Source of the DNA: Gracilaria caudata
Lineage: Eukaryota; Rhodophyta; Florideophyceae; Gracilariales; Gracilariaceae
DNA: 24,119 nucleotides
Direction of reading: 5' to 3'
Assembly (NCBI GenBank): GCA_030374735.1
Contig: JASCIV010000332.1
Span: forward strand, 1-24,119
Positions 8,663 to 17,578 of the stretch are shown here, piece after piece. The translations under genes were made by a program, and so were the position numbers. Position 1 is the stretch's first letter; each line of letters starts with the position of its first letter. The notes under the pieces are model-generated. The model did no database searches, was not told the origin of the DNA, and saw only the letters and a program-made list of their open reading frames with translations.

Positions 8663-9195
8663 AGAGACGCGGGGCGTGTTAGGAATGGGACGATGGCGGC
8701 AGAGAGTAAAAGTTGAAGGCTTGTGAATAGATAGTGGACTGGTGGATTACGAGTCGTAACGTGTTTCGTTTCGCTACGCTTATCAACGAATGATCTACCT
8801 TCGTAAACCCAAGGAGATAGATAGCGTTCGCCAAACCAAACAGATGGCGAAGAGAATGTTGGCGCAACAGCGGCGTTGGTTTTTGAATTTAAATTTTTGC
8901 CACTCTTCGCACCCTTGTACGGCTTTCTTTAAAACTGAAGCTACTCTTCGCTGTTAACTTACACATAACACGACATTGCGTAAGCCACGTCGCACGGGCG
9001 GAAATTATGACGTGGACACGTTGTAAATTCAGTCGCGAACGGAAGCTCAAGCTTCAGCTTGATCCTGTCCCAAATCCCATTTCACGTCCGGAGCATCGAC
9101 ATGTGTGCCCACCGAGAGCTGCTGAAGACGTTGGTACGACGGGAACGCTACACCTGAAGTTCACGTTCACGGCAACAGGCCACCTTCTACCCACC
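8663..9195. promoter_or_regulatory. Divergent promoter region, tail-anchored protein / uS8m
   Basis: 533 bp between divergent starts. Visible elements are an AT-rich box (AATTTAAATTTTT, 8883-8895), an E2F-like TTGGCGCAA (8860-8868), and two ACGT-core (bZIP/G-box type) sites in opposite orientation, CCACGTCG (8985-8992) and TGACGTGG (9008-9015). An in-frame ATG at 9007 overlaps the second site and would extend uS8m by 63 residues; this is not favoured. Confidence 0.45.
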
Positions 9196-9624
9196 ATGCG
9201 CGGCAGGGGCGTGTTGCTGGCTGATCCCATAAGTGACCTCTTCGCCCGAATTCGGAACGGCCAAACTGCGAAACGCGCCACCATCCATCATCCATACTCC
9301 CGCTTTGCCCGAGATGTAGTCAATGTGCTGATTAGACAAGGCTATGTCTCCTCGCTGAGGATTATTCCACCAAAGAGTCCAAGAGAACCACAGTTCAATC
9401 AAATGCAAATCGCTCTCAAGTATGACAATTATGGACATCCTGCTATCAAGAGAATTAGACGTGTTTCGAAGCCTTCGAGAAGAGTATACCGGTCCATCGC
9501 TCAACTGCCGTTAGCGTCAAATGGACTGGGTTCTTGGATCTTATCCACGCCGAGAGGAGTCCTTCACTGCGCCGAAGCCCGTGAGATGAACGTTGGTGGC
9601 GAGATCCTTGGCGAAGTGTTCTGA
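9196..9624 (+). CDS. MRPS8: Mitochondrial small-subunit ribosomal protein uS8m
   Basis: 142 residues, the size of bacterial and organellar S8. uS8 binds the central domain of small-subunit rRNA and helps assemble the platform. The N-terminus has the DPISDLFARIRNGQ block. The C-terminus has the signature GLGSWILSTPRGVLHCAEAREMNVGGE, split here as GLGSWILSTPRGV and EAREMNVGGEILGEVF, ending at Phe in place of the usual Trp. ATG 9196 was chosen because it has a perfect CCACCATG context and places the N-terminus exactly where bacterial S8 begins. The upstream extension from ATG 9007 has no S8 similarity. The lack of a cleavable leader is common among mitochondrial S8 proteins. The mitochondrial assignment is inferred, because algal plastids usually encode their own rps8. 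Confidence 0.9.
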   Translation: MRGRGVLLADPISDLFARIRNGQTAKRATIHHPYSRFARDVVNVLIRQGYVSSLRIIPPKSPREPQFNQMQIALKYDNYGHPAIKRIRRVSKPSRRVYRSIAQLPLASNGLGSWILSTPRGVLHCAEAREMNVGGEILGEVF

Positions 9625-9938
9625 GCTCAATTGCGTCGCGCTCCTCAACCTTCAGAGTACAACACTTCCAAGAGAAGTTGATATGCATATGTGTTTAGCG
9701 TATCAATCGCTTAGAACTACATACTTCTAAATCCTCCTGGAGGCATCAAAGCAATATATCTGCCAAGTCGCAGAGCATGGGTTCTACCCGTAACAATATT
9801 GGGAATAACGACCAACATAATGCATCGTAAAGTCTGATGCATGATAATACCTTCTCGAGAGACAGATCGGCAAACTCTTGTAGAGATTTGGTTTCAAATG
9901 TGAGCATTTACGATGGTAAGTGTAACTTGTGGATTGCG
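9625..9938. other. Convergent 3' region between uS8m and the REJ/IPT protein gene
   Basis: 314 bp with no coding signal, occupied by 3' UTRs. Small dyads are present: TTAGAA-8 nt-TTCTAA at 9710-9729 and CCTCC-T-GGAGG near 9733-9743. A GTAAGT at 9916 on the plus strand has no partner that would make a gene. Confidence 0.4.
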
Positions 9939-12900
9939 CTACTGATTTGTCTCGGGTAGAGTCATTGCGTTCGCGTCCAGAATGGTTCCTCTGCCATAAA
10001 CATCTCGTTCTACGAACAACTCGTTGGGTACCGTGGACGCCAAAGGAACCAGTCCGTCCGACATTGCTCGTACTGCTATCATCCACGATGCAGCTAAGGC
10101 AACAACCAACAATAGCAATCCACCGAGCACCAAACCAACAATAATACTTGCTTGAAAGCCTAGAATTCTGCCATTATTAACGTTAATGAGTATATTCTGT
10201 TCCGTCCTTGCAACCACAGTCGTGCTTACCAGTCCTACTTCTCTCCGACAAGCCTCGACCCACCCTTCAGTAACGTTGTAGTCAACGGTTTTGCTGTTCT
10301 CGTAGACATAAGAGAAAAACTCTGACCCTTTTTCAAACACAGACTCGTTGAACGGCTTCAGCCTTGAAATTGCGTATAGCCCAGGCATGTCATCGGTTGA
10401 GTTTGCAAGGTGTTGAACTTTTCTCAGGACTGGGAGTCTCCAACAAAAACAGAAGCCCTGCTCGGGAATTGTTGCTGGTACGAACGCCCCAACTTCATTC
10501 CTTCTGTACACTTGAGTCCAGTACAAGTTGTCAGCGAGATTAGAACGAGTGGGAGGATCTTGAAAACCAAGGAGAACAAAATTCTCTGTTGTGTGCAACA
10601 CAAACACGAACCGCTCGTTGCCCTGTGGTGAAAATACATTGCGTAGACATTCCTCGGTGGCGTAAAACATTTCATTCTCTGATGGTCCCATTACAATCTT
10701 GCGCTGTTGTCCATTAAGAACCTGAGCTGGAAGATGGGCAGCATTGGAGGCAACAACGATTGTGACTTGTCCGTATTCTCCTCCTGAACCAATGTCAATC
10801 TGCGATACAAAACCATCCAGCTTTCCAGAAGAAGCAGCTTCCGCGTATTGAACTCCAGTTATATTGTTGACATCGGCCATTAAATTGGCTGGCTCTCCGA
10901 CACTGCTCAAGAGCCTTCGGCGACTATTACCTCCATGGAACAAATTCAGAGCCAAACGATTGAGTTCTGTGAGGAATGATGCAAACTCAATACCCATCAA
11001 GTTGATGGTTCTTAACGGTGTGTTCTTAATACAACATTCAACTGTCTGGATAATGTTGTACACCGTCATTTCATCCAGTGTCGACTGTCTTGCCAAATCG
11101 AGAGCAAATGCCAAGCAATCGCGACCATGATAAGAATTTGGGAAACAACTACAGTAGATCTTTCGAGAACCACTGGATAGCTCGTAAGCGTATTCCATTC
11201 TTGCTGCCAACAACTCCTCTGGGTTGATTGTCTCCCGTTCAACCAGAGTTCGAGTCGATGACAGGTTTCCTGCAAAGACTTCCGAATCGAGGAGCTTTAA
11301 GGCCAAGTCGTGCGCGAGCTGTGTCCATGTATTGTCATCTCCGTAGTTAAACAAGACACTTAAGTACGATTGATAGTCTCGCGATGTACTTGATTCATGT
11401 ACGGTCACATTTGTCGAGAGGCTGGCCTCATCAAGCAGTGCTTTGCCTTGCATATCGAACAACAACACACTCAGCGCGTAACTTCCAGCCCGGCCGACCT
11501 GGAAGTAGACGACATTGTACCCAGTACACCCCCCGAGACAGAACTTGTTTCCTTTCTCGTCGGTCATGATGAAATAATACGAAAAGGTCGACTTCGTCGA
11601 GGGGATGCCTGCTGTCGCAGTGAAGACGGTCTCTGTAGTTCCATTTGTAACTGCAGGTACCGGGAGACCAACAGTTGGCGCGTCTGCAGTTCGTATAGAA
11701 AGTACAACAGAAGTTGCTTCCACCTCCCTTGTAGACGCGCTAAACACAATTTTGAACGTGTATGTTGTTGATGGCTTCAGTTTTCCAGCCTCTATGCCAA
11801 GGGGCTTCGTGTTTCCCGAAACCGAAAAGATGTTGGATTCTTCGGAATAAAACAGTGGATTGTTGATGACACTAGAAGAAAAGAAATCTGGAACCGAAGG
11901 TTCCAGGAGTTCGTATGTCCATGTTATATTGGATCCCGCCCCAACATTGATTATAGCCTTCTCGTAGTGAGGAACATGGTTCCAGTCCAGGACGATATCA
12001 TCCACATTATTCAACTGAAGAGAATACTCGTCTAGATGAGGTCGCGAACCCCCGTTTTGGACAACGACGGTCAAAGTTTGCGTGCTCGAAACACGATCCA
12101 TGCCCTTTCTTACGACTAACTTATATTGGATATATTTGACATCTCCAACCGCTTCCACTACATGGATGGGTATACTGAAGGAAGGCGCAAATGGGTCTGG
12201 CACGAGAACATCTGCACAAGGACTGGATTCTTCGATAGTAAAGTTGTTCTTCGACGATTGACGGCAAAGCCATTCGTAGGAAAGACCTGAGTTACGAAAA
12301 CCAGATAGTACGTCAGGATCATATGAGTTGTTTCCATATAAACTCAATGTTGTGTGATTGTTCACTGTTATAGATTCTTCCCCCTCTCGAATCACTGCAA
12401 CAAGAGGAGAATGATCGATGAGAACGTACGACTCAGCTTGCCCCAAAATCACACCCCTCTCCCGCATCCACACCTTAAAGGTAACAGTATGATTCCCAGT
12501 TGTTAAGCTTTCTCGAGGAACCACATATTCCCATCCAAGTCGCGCCGGAGTATCGGTCAGCTCGCCCAGAGCCGGAGAGCCAGTTGCATTGAGAGCTGAG
12601 AACCGCTGGACCTGTCCAAATGCCTCCCACTCGAAAATCATGCTCGAGTTTCCGACATAGCATTCCCCCGGGGGTGTCACAACTGCGGAAAGTCGGAGAG
12701 GTGTATCTGGGCTTGCTATATAGCGATCTGGAGGCTTCAGGATGAATGCTCCAATTGAGACGACGTGCTCTCGAAGCAAAAAGATTTCCTGTTCCAAAAC
12801 AGTTCCAATCATGGACACAGTTATCTTCAAAGCGTATAACCCTGTTTGAAACCATTCGGGTTGGAAGTCAAGCGTCTGGGCCGAAGGATCCACCGAAGAG

Positions 12901-14708
12901 AAGTTGGATGTCTGAAGAAGATCACTTTGAGCATCTCCACTGAAATGAAATGTCCAAAGGTACGACTGGATTTGACTCGTGAAAGGGACAACCACTGCTG
13001 TGAATCTCACCGGTGTGCAATCCCCGACACGGAAAGTGGAATGATCAATCTCAGATGTTCCAGATTGTGTAATACGAACAACAGCATCCTTGACAATATA
13101 TCTGAAGAAAACCTTATTTGACTCTGCATAACCCATCTGGACGTGAACAAGATATTCAAAGCTAGAGCCAAGCTCCGCTCGCGGAGGTGAGGTTATGACA
13201 ATAAGGTTCTCAGAATATGATATGAAGTACTTCTTCACAATCCTCACACCCGAGAAGTAAAGAGCATCAATGTCCGCGTCAAAGAACGGAAAGTATCCAT
13301 GAATTTGAACCCTTTGTCCACCTTCTTCGTTTCCATATTCTGGGTCTATTGAATCAATTCGCAACTTGTCAGTATCATAGGTAAACAGTGATGAAAACCC
13401 AGGAACATAAACAGCAGATTGGACTTCACGACTTAGAACACCATTCGTAACATTATCAACTTGGCAAAACAAAGTCCAGTTCAGCGAGGAACCTTGGCCA
13501 GGTTGTGAAATAAATGATAACCCTTGCGCGAATTCAGGGAATCCAATTTGCTGATAGCTTCCTGCGATCATGGAGAATGTATTTTTGACATCTCGAACCT
13601 CTATGTAGTAAGAGGAAATGTTGTACAGATCAGAGTTGAAGAATTTCAACCTGAAACTCTGACCTCCTTCAGGGCGGAGGAAACCATGATCTGGAGATAT
13701 ACCATAAACTGCAACCGGCGGTATTCCAGTAATCTCTACATTCAGCTCGAATTCCAGAAGCTCTTCAAGAAGGGGCTGGTACTGTGAGGTGATTCCAGAC
13801 CAAGAGAATCTGATTGCAAACGCTCCAGCGCGATAGGGTTGAAAGAGGAAACCGAAACACAAGTTTCCTGATAGATCCGTATAAAATCCATACCCGCATC
13901 CATGGGAAAGTTGTAAGTTGCCCTCTTGATTGACGCTACCAACCGTGGCGATTGAACAGAGCGAAGCATCGTGCAAAACTTGTGCTTTAACGTTCACTGG
14001 AGTCGTTTCGATTGTATTTCCGTACTGTATCGAATCTGAAAGGAGCCTTCCAGAACTTGATGAGCCATCAGGGTATTGAATCAAGGCCAGAACCTTGTGA
14101 TCTATGTAAACGGTTCCATCTATCACTTTCTGGTACGGTACAGAATAGCGGTTCCCATCTCCAGACACCACTTGGTACGAGCCACCTGACTTTTCGACGT
14201 AGAGAGTTATGCCCACGATTATGTACGGAACAGTGACCGAGCTGATAACTTCTCCAGTTGTACTTCGGATCGCAGTAAGCTTGTATTCCGTCTTCCCCAC
14301 GAAATTATCGAAAGTATGCGTACATGTGATATTCACAGCGGACCCTCCAGAAAAAGAGGTAATTAGGTTATCATTATTTGTCAAGTTCAGAACAAGTTCG
14401 TTTGAACTTGATTGTTCAAGAACAACTTCTTCGGGAAGAACTCCTTCGGGAATTTCTAAGACGAAGACCTTCAGATGATCGATTTCGCCATTTTCCTGAA
14501 GTAGAACTACTGTTTCTTCATGAAATGATCGGTTCAGGAATCCAGTTCGGAGAGTTTGAGGGCGAAAGAAGTCCAGTGCTGGAATACTCACAATATCGCT
14601 GTCCGAAGCACTCGCGAGTGATATGAGAAAGGCAACCACCAACACAAGCCTTTTGAAGAGTATTCGAGGAAATGTTGCGCAGCCGGGTTGAGCCATGATA
14701 TCGTTCAT
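9939..14708 (-). CDS. Large type I membrane protein with IPT/TIG-like and REJ/PKD-like ectodomain
   Basis: 1589 residues, uninterrupted. The N-terminus has a signal peptide: basic PRILFKR, then LVLVVAFLISLASAS, with likely cleavage near residue 35. Two IPT/TIG-like units follow, about 334-440 (GISPDHGFLRPEGGQSFRL) and 451-540 (IDSIDPEYGNEEGGQRVQIHG). Residues about 545-890 look like a REJ/PKD region (SYLWTFHFS, MIFEWEAFG, YDPDV...LSYEWLC), and 905-1008 is FN3-like. A Cys-containing segment (1185-1230) and a long C-terminal ectodomain lead to one transmembrane span (1520-1546) and a short 43-residue cytosolic tail. Many N-x-S/T sites fit secretion. The protein resembles the ectodomain of polycystin-1/REJ proteins without the channel part and may act in cell-surface adhesion or sensing. 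The second ATG (14696, ATCATGG) has a better context than 14708 and would give 1585 residues. Confidence 0.88.
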   Translation of the reverse strand: MNDIMAQPGCATFPRILFKRLVLVVAFLISLASASDSDIVSIPALDFFRPQTLRTGFLNRSFHEETVVLLQENGEIDHLKVFVLEIPEGVLPEEVVLEQSSSNELVLNLTNNDNLITSFSGGSAVNITCTHTFDNFVGKTEYKLTAIRSTTGEVISSVTVPYIIVGITLYVEKSGGSYQVVSGDGNRYSVPYQKVIDGTVYIDHKVLALIQYPDGSSSSGRLLSDSIQYGNTIETTPVNVKAQVLHDASLCSIATVGSVNQEGNLQLSHGCGYGFYTDLSGNLCFGFLFQPYRAGAFAIRFSWSGITSQYQPLLEELLEFELNVEITGIPPVAVYGISPDHGFLRPEGGQSFRLKFFNSDLYNISSYYIEVRDVKNTFSMIAGSYQQIGFPEFAQGLSFISQPGQGSSLNWTLFCQVDNVTNGVLSREVQSAVYVPGFSSLFTYDTDKLRIDSIDPEYGNEEGGQRVQIHGYFPFFDADIDALYFSGVRIVKKYFISYSENLIVITSPPRAELGSSFEYLVHVQMGYAESNKVFFRYIVKDAVVRITQSGTSEIDHSTFRVGDCTPVRFTAVVVPFTSQIQSYLWTFHFSGDAQSDLLQTSNFSSVDPSAQTLDFQPEWFQTGLYALKITVSMIGTVLEQEIFLLREHVVSIGAFILKPPDRYIASPDTPLRLSAVVTPPGECYVGNSSMIFEWEAFGQVQRFSALNATGSPALGELTDTPARLGWEYVVPRESLTTGNHTVTFKVWMRERGVILGQAESYVLIDHSPLVAVIREGEESITVNNHTTLSLYGNNSYDPDVLSGFRNSGLSYEWLCRQSSKNNFTIEESSPCADVLVPDPFAPSFSIPIHVVEAVGDVKYIQYKLVVRKGMDRVSSTQTLTVVVQNGGSRPHLDEYSLQLNNVDDIVLDWNHVPHYEKAIINVGAGSNITWTYELLEPSVPDFFSSSVINNPLFYSEESNIFSVSGNTKPLGIEAGKLKPSTTYTFKIVFSASTREVEATSVVLSIRTADAPTVGLPVPAVTNGTTETVFTATAGIPSTKSTFSYYFIMTDEKGNKFCLGGCTGYNVVYFQVGRAGSYALSVLLFDMQGKALLDEASLSTNVTVHESSTSRDYQSYLSVLFNYGDDNTWTQLAHDLALKLLDSEVFAGNLSSTRTLVERETINPEELLAARMEYAYELSSGSRKIYCSCFPNSYHGRDCLAFALDLARQSTLDEMTVYNIIQTVECCIKNTPLRTINLMGIEFASFLTELNRLALNLFHGGNSRRRLLSSVGEPANLMADVNNITGVQYAEAASSGKLDGFVSQIDIGSGGEYGQVTIVVASNAAHLPAQVLNGQQRKIVMGPSENEMFYATEECLRNVFSPQGNERFVFVLHTTENFVLLGFQDPPTRSNLADNLYWTQVYRRNEVGAFVPATIPEQGFCFCWRLPVLRKVQHLANSTDDMPGLYAISRLKPFNESVFEKGSEFFSYVYENSKTVDYNVTEGWVEACRREVGLVSTTVVARTEQNILINVNNGRILGFQASIIVGLVLGGLLLLVVALAASWMIAVRAMSDGLVPLASTVPNELFVERDVYGRGTILDANAMTLPETNQ

Positions 14709-15866
14709 TACTCGTCTTTTTTCGTCCCACCGTCCGTAGGGAAGGGGCTCTAGGGGAACGAAACTCGGTGAGCGGCTGCAGGATGATGCAGGGTTAGTGT
14801 CTTGAGAAACTGTAATATGGTATTGTGCTTGCTAATGACTTGTGTTCCAGTGTTTCTTAGCAGACAAAGCTAACATACTGAAACTACGAAAAAGGACATT
14901 TCGAGCACAGAGTTAGATTTCGAAGTTTGCATACACAATAGACGTTGAAGAAGAGGTACAGAAGTGATAAATTCTCGCAAAGCAAAGACGGTTTGCTCAG
15001 TTCCGCTCACGGTCAATCGTTAGAATTCAAACGACATCGCGAGAGCTAGTTATCGAGAGTGAAACGAGGCATATCTTGGCGGGATACTCTAGTCACTGCA
15101 GAGGTACCTATTTCCACATGTATGATGAGTGGGTGCGAGCAGGTATTGAAATGCAATAAAACTTTGCCAAGAGGAAGAGATGAAGTCTCCTGCCAAAGAA
15201 TTTTCTTCTGTCGGACTCACGTCGAAGAGTGGGGAGTTGTAGTTTTATTTATATATGAGGTGGGAATTGTTCGATGAGCTTCTTCTAGCTCCTGGCGTGA
15301 CAAATATTGCACTCGTACGACCTTTGGATGTGTTTGCATTAGCTAGACGCAGGCAGTACGTTTGCTCTACATTGCGTCTGCCAGCAACCCGCGGACGAGA
15401 CCATGTGTTCGTTCAGCTGCATTGCTGACCACGTTTTGCATTTCATCACTCCTGTGCGTCACGGCGAAAGAGATATTAGAGTGGTGACATCCGCAAGAAC
15501 AACCCGTGTCTGTTCATCTCACTTTTTCTTGGCGACTGCTGATGGCGTAATGGACAGTTCAAGGGCATGCGAACACTTCGTAGTGGATTGACGAGACGAC
15601 AACCGATGCCAGATACAAAGGTAGAGAGCAAAAGGCTTAGGCTTCAAGTGCCTCACCTGAACCCTAGTAAACCACGACCGCCGTAGGCTACAACTCGTGG
15701 CTGTGCTGTTGGAGCACGACGAACAGCTAGCACTGCTAGCCTAGCAGTGACTGCTACGATTGCTAACCAGCTGTATCCTGCTCGCTGCCTTGGGAATCCT
15801 TTACAAAACATTTTGAAGGGGGTGTACTGAATGATGCTATTACGCAACGGGGGTGATATGGGTAAC
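14709..15866. other. 1.16 kb without a recognised gene
   Basis: The left part is the promoter and 5' UTR of the REJ/IPT gene (minus strand); the right part is the 3' flank of CSP41. Small frames at 15059-15277 and 15403-15591 (+) have no recognisable features and look like chance. Noted elements are a TATA-like TTTATATATGAGG around 15246-15258 (+), and a 19-bp dyad CACTGCTAG-C-CTAGCAGTG at 15731-15749, 118 nt beyond the CSP41 stop. No tRNA or snoRNA could be assembled. Confidence 0.4.
14776..14878 (-). other. Possible 5' UTR intron of the REJ/IPT gene
   Basis: On the minus strand a CACTAACC branch-site match lies 17 nt upstream of the acceptor CCTGCAG|CCGC at 14776, about 68 bp before the start codon. 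A matching donor could be CA|GTATGTTA at 14878, giving 103 nt. An in-frame TAG near 14750 keeps this outside the coding region. Confidence 0.3.
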
Positions 15867-17075
15867 CTAGACGACAGAAGCCCCCTTAACTGCGTTGAGA
15901 ATGATATCATCAGTTTCAAAATCATTCTTTAAACCTCCGCTTTCCTTCTTTGGTATGTAGTCATTTTCATACGCGTCTTGAATGCCCGTGGCTAAGTCAT
16001 AGGCAATAGACCAGTCTAGTTCTCGCAGTGCCTTACTAGGAGAACAGAAAAAGTGTTGAGGACGGAAAGGAAACGCCTTCTTCTTACCGAAGTCATAATC
16101 CTTGGGATTGTAATGTACAATCTCTGGTTCCGGCTTGCCCATTGCCTTCGCGACAAGTCTAGCAAACCCATCAAAAGAGACAGCATTTCGGTCCTGAATG
16201 TTGTAGACTTGACCATAAGCTGTCGGATTTAAGGCACAAGCAGCCATTGCAGCAGCCAGATCGCGGACATGGCCTAGACCTGTGAGATGGGCTCCATGAC
16301 CGGGTACGCAGATAGGCATTCCCTTATCAATGCGCTCAAAGAACCATTGTTCTAAAGGATTGTAGTTGAGCGCCCCGTAAATGTAGGTGGGTCTAATGGC
16401 AGTATACTTGACTCCAGACGCTCGGAGATATTCCTCGGTGTCCAGTTTTCCCTTATGTCTTGACTTGGGATCTGTTGCATCACCTTCGATGTGGGGCATA
16501 ACCTCAGACTTCAGGTAAACTCCCGCAGAGGACATGTACACGAAGTGAGCACCCATGTCTTTCGCAATATCAATCAAAGGCGCGGAGTCCGAAAGCTTGC
16601 GTCCATTGTTATCGTATACGACGTCAAACTTCTGACCCTGCAGCGCAGTTTTGAGAGCATCTGCATCGGTCCTATCAGCAATCAAGGACGAAGTGTTGGA
16701 GTTACGCTCCGCGAAATGCTGGTCGGTCTCGCCAGGCACTTTGAGAGAGGGGTCGCCAATCTTCTTTGTTCCTCGATTAAGAATAACGATATCGGCACCA
16801 CGATTGGCAAGTTCATGCACAAGGTACAAACCAGAGAAACGAGTGCCTCCAATGACGAGGACCCGCTTGCCAGCCAGAGAAGCAGCTATGGCACGCACAA
16901 CAGCGAAGCCATGATGACGACGATGTTCCTCATGGGGCGCCGGCAGGACGCGCGCGCGTCTTGGACTGGTTCGGAATACTGGAGATTGACGAGACACAAA
17001 CGACGAGGAGAGGTGAACGCCCGTGGATGCGGCGAGCGCTGCCGCGGAGGTGAAAGCCGGCGTTGGCGCCACCAT
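15867..17075 (-). CDS. CSP41B: Chloroplast stem-loop binding protein CSP41b-like (atypical SDR)
   Basis: Atypical short-chain dehydrogenase/epimerase-fold protein that in plants binds, stabilises and can cleave chloroplast mRNAs and rRNA, supporting plastid transcription and translation. 402 residues. Residues 1-65 form a Ser/Ala/Arg-rich plastid transit peptide. The Rossmann glycine motif is GGTRFSG (76-82). Characteristic CSP41 blocks follow: LPGE-like VPGETDQHFAE, VVYDNNGR, SSAGVYLKS (182-190), DPKSRHKGKL (202-211), IRPTYIYGALNYNP, EPEIVHYNPKDYDFGKKKAFPFRPQHFF and the C-terminal TDDIIL. The SDR YxxxK pair is not where a dehydrogenase needs it, as in other CSP41 proteins. ATG 17075 (GCAATGG) is the first ATG; the frame extends upstream only through a TTG. 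The gene shows that the organism has a plastid. CSP41b is favoured over CSP41a because of the GKKKAFPFR block. Confidence 0.95.
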   Translation of the reverse strand: MVAPTPAFTSAAALAASTGVHLSSSFVSRQSPVFRTSPRRARVLPAPHEEHRRHHGFAVVRAIAASLAGKRVLVIGGTRFSGLYLVHELANRGADIVILNRGTKKIGDPSLKVPGETDQHFAERNSNTSSLIADRTDADALKTALQGQKFDVVYDNNGRKLSDSAPLIDIAKDMGAHFVYMSSAGVYLKSEVMPHIEGDATDPKSRHKGKLDTEEYLRASGVKYTAIRPTYIYGALNYNPLEQWFFERIDKGMPICVPGHGAHLTGLGHVRDLAAAMAACALNPTAYGQVYNIQDRNAVSFDGFARLVAKAMGKPEPEIVHYNPKDYDFGKKKAFPFRPQHFFCSPSKALRELDWSIAYDLATGIQDAYENDYIPKKESGGLKNDFETDDIILNAVKGASVV

Positions 17076-17578
17076 TGCAGCAGAACAGCGAAACGTAGAG
17101 ACGCGTGACTCCAGTTGCAAATTGGCTCACGAAGGGTCCTTTACTTCAGTTTCCCCTTGAGGAGTGCCCACACCAATACTCTGCAGCGGCGAGCGCAATC
17201 TGGCCAAAGAGCGCCCTGAGCGAGGCATTGAGTCTATTTGAGACGCATCAGGACAGCCGCGTGTTGATTATGGTGTTGATGGGTGGCCAAGAAGCGCTCA
17301 GTGAGCGCCGCTCACGCGTATGCGCATCATCTCAGATTTAAAAAGCAAGCACACTTGTCCAGCGCGCACTATGCCACCCAATCAGCCGCCGGGACCTCGA
17401 GCGGCAGTGCTCGAAGGATTGGCTCGAAGCTACTCTGTACCGCTCGGCACATCCCACGATCGATCGCGAGCCATCTCCCTCGCATCCATTCCGCTTCGAA
17501 GCACATCAGTACGTTCGTTGTTCGCCGCGATCTCGGCGTGCTGCGTGCTTCTCGCTTCGCTGCTGCGACCACCCCATC
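17076..17578. promoter_or_regulatory. Divergent promoter region, CSP41b / B12D-like gene
   Basis: 503 bp between divergent starts. It carries repeated GAGCG motifs (about 17195, 17209, 17219) and two overlapping palindromes, GCGCTCA-G-TGAGCGC (17294-17308) and GTGAGC-GCC-GCTCAC (17301-17315). About 20 bp further is a TATA-like GATTTAAAAAG (17335-17345, +). Frames from ATG 17320 and ATG 17371 run into the B12D-like coding start out of frame and could act as upstream ORFs if transcribed. Confidence 0.45.

Noticed and set aside
9007..9195. N-terminal extension of uS8m from ATG 9007
   Set aside because: It has no S8 similarity, lies over promoter-like ACGT sites, and the ATG at 9196 has an ideal context at the conserved N-terminus.
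15059..15591. Two small plus-strand frames (72 and 62 codons) in the 1.16 kb gap
   Set aside because: No recognisable motif, atypical Cys-rich composition and no supporting promoter or splice layout.
17076..17120. Upstream extension of the CSP41b frame
   Set aside because: It opens at TTG; the first ATG is at 17075, in a good context and followed by a typical transit peptide.
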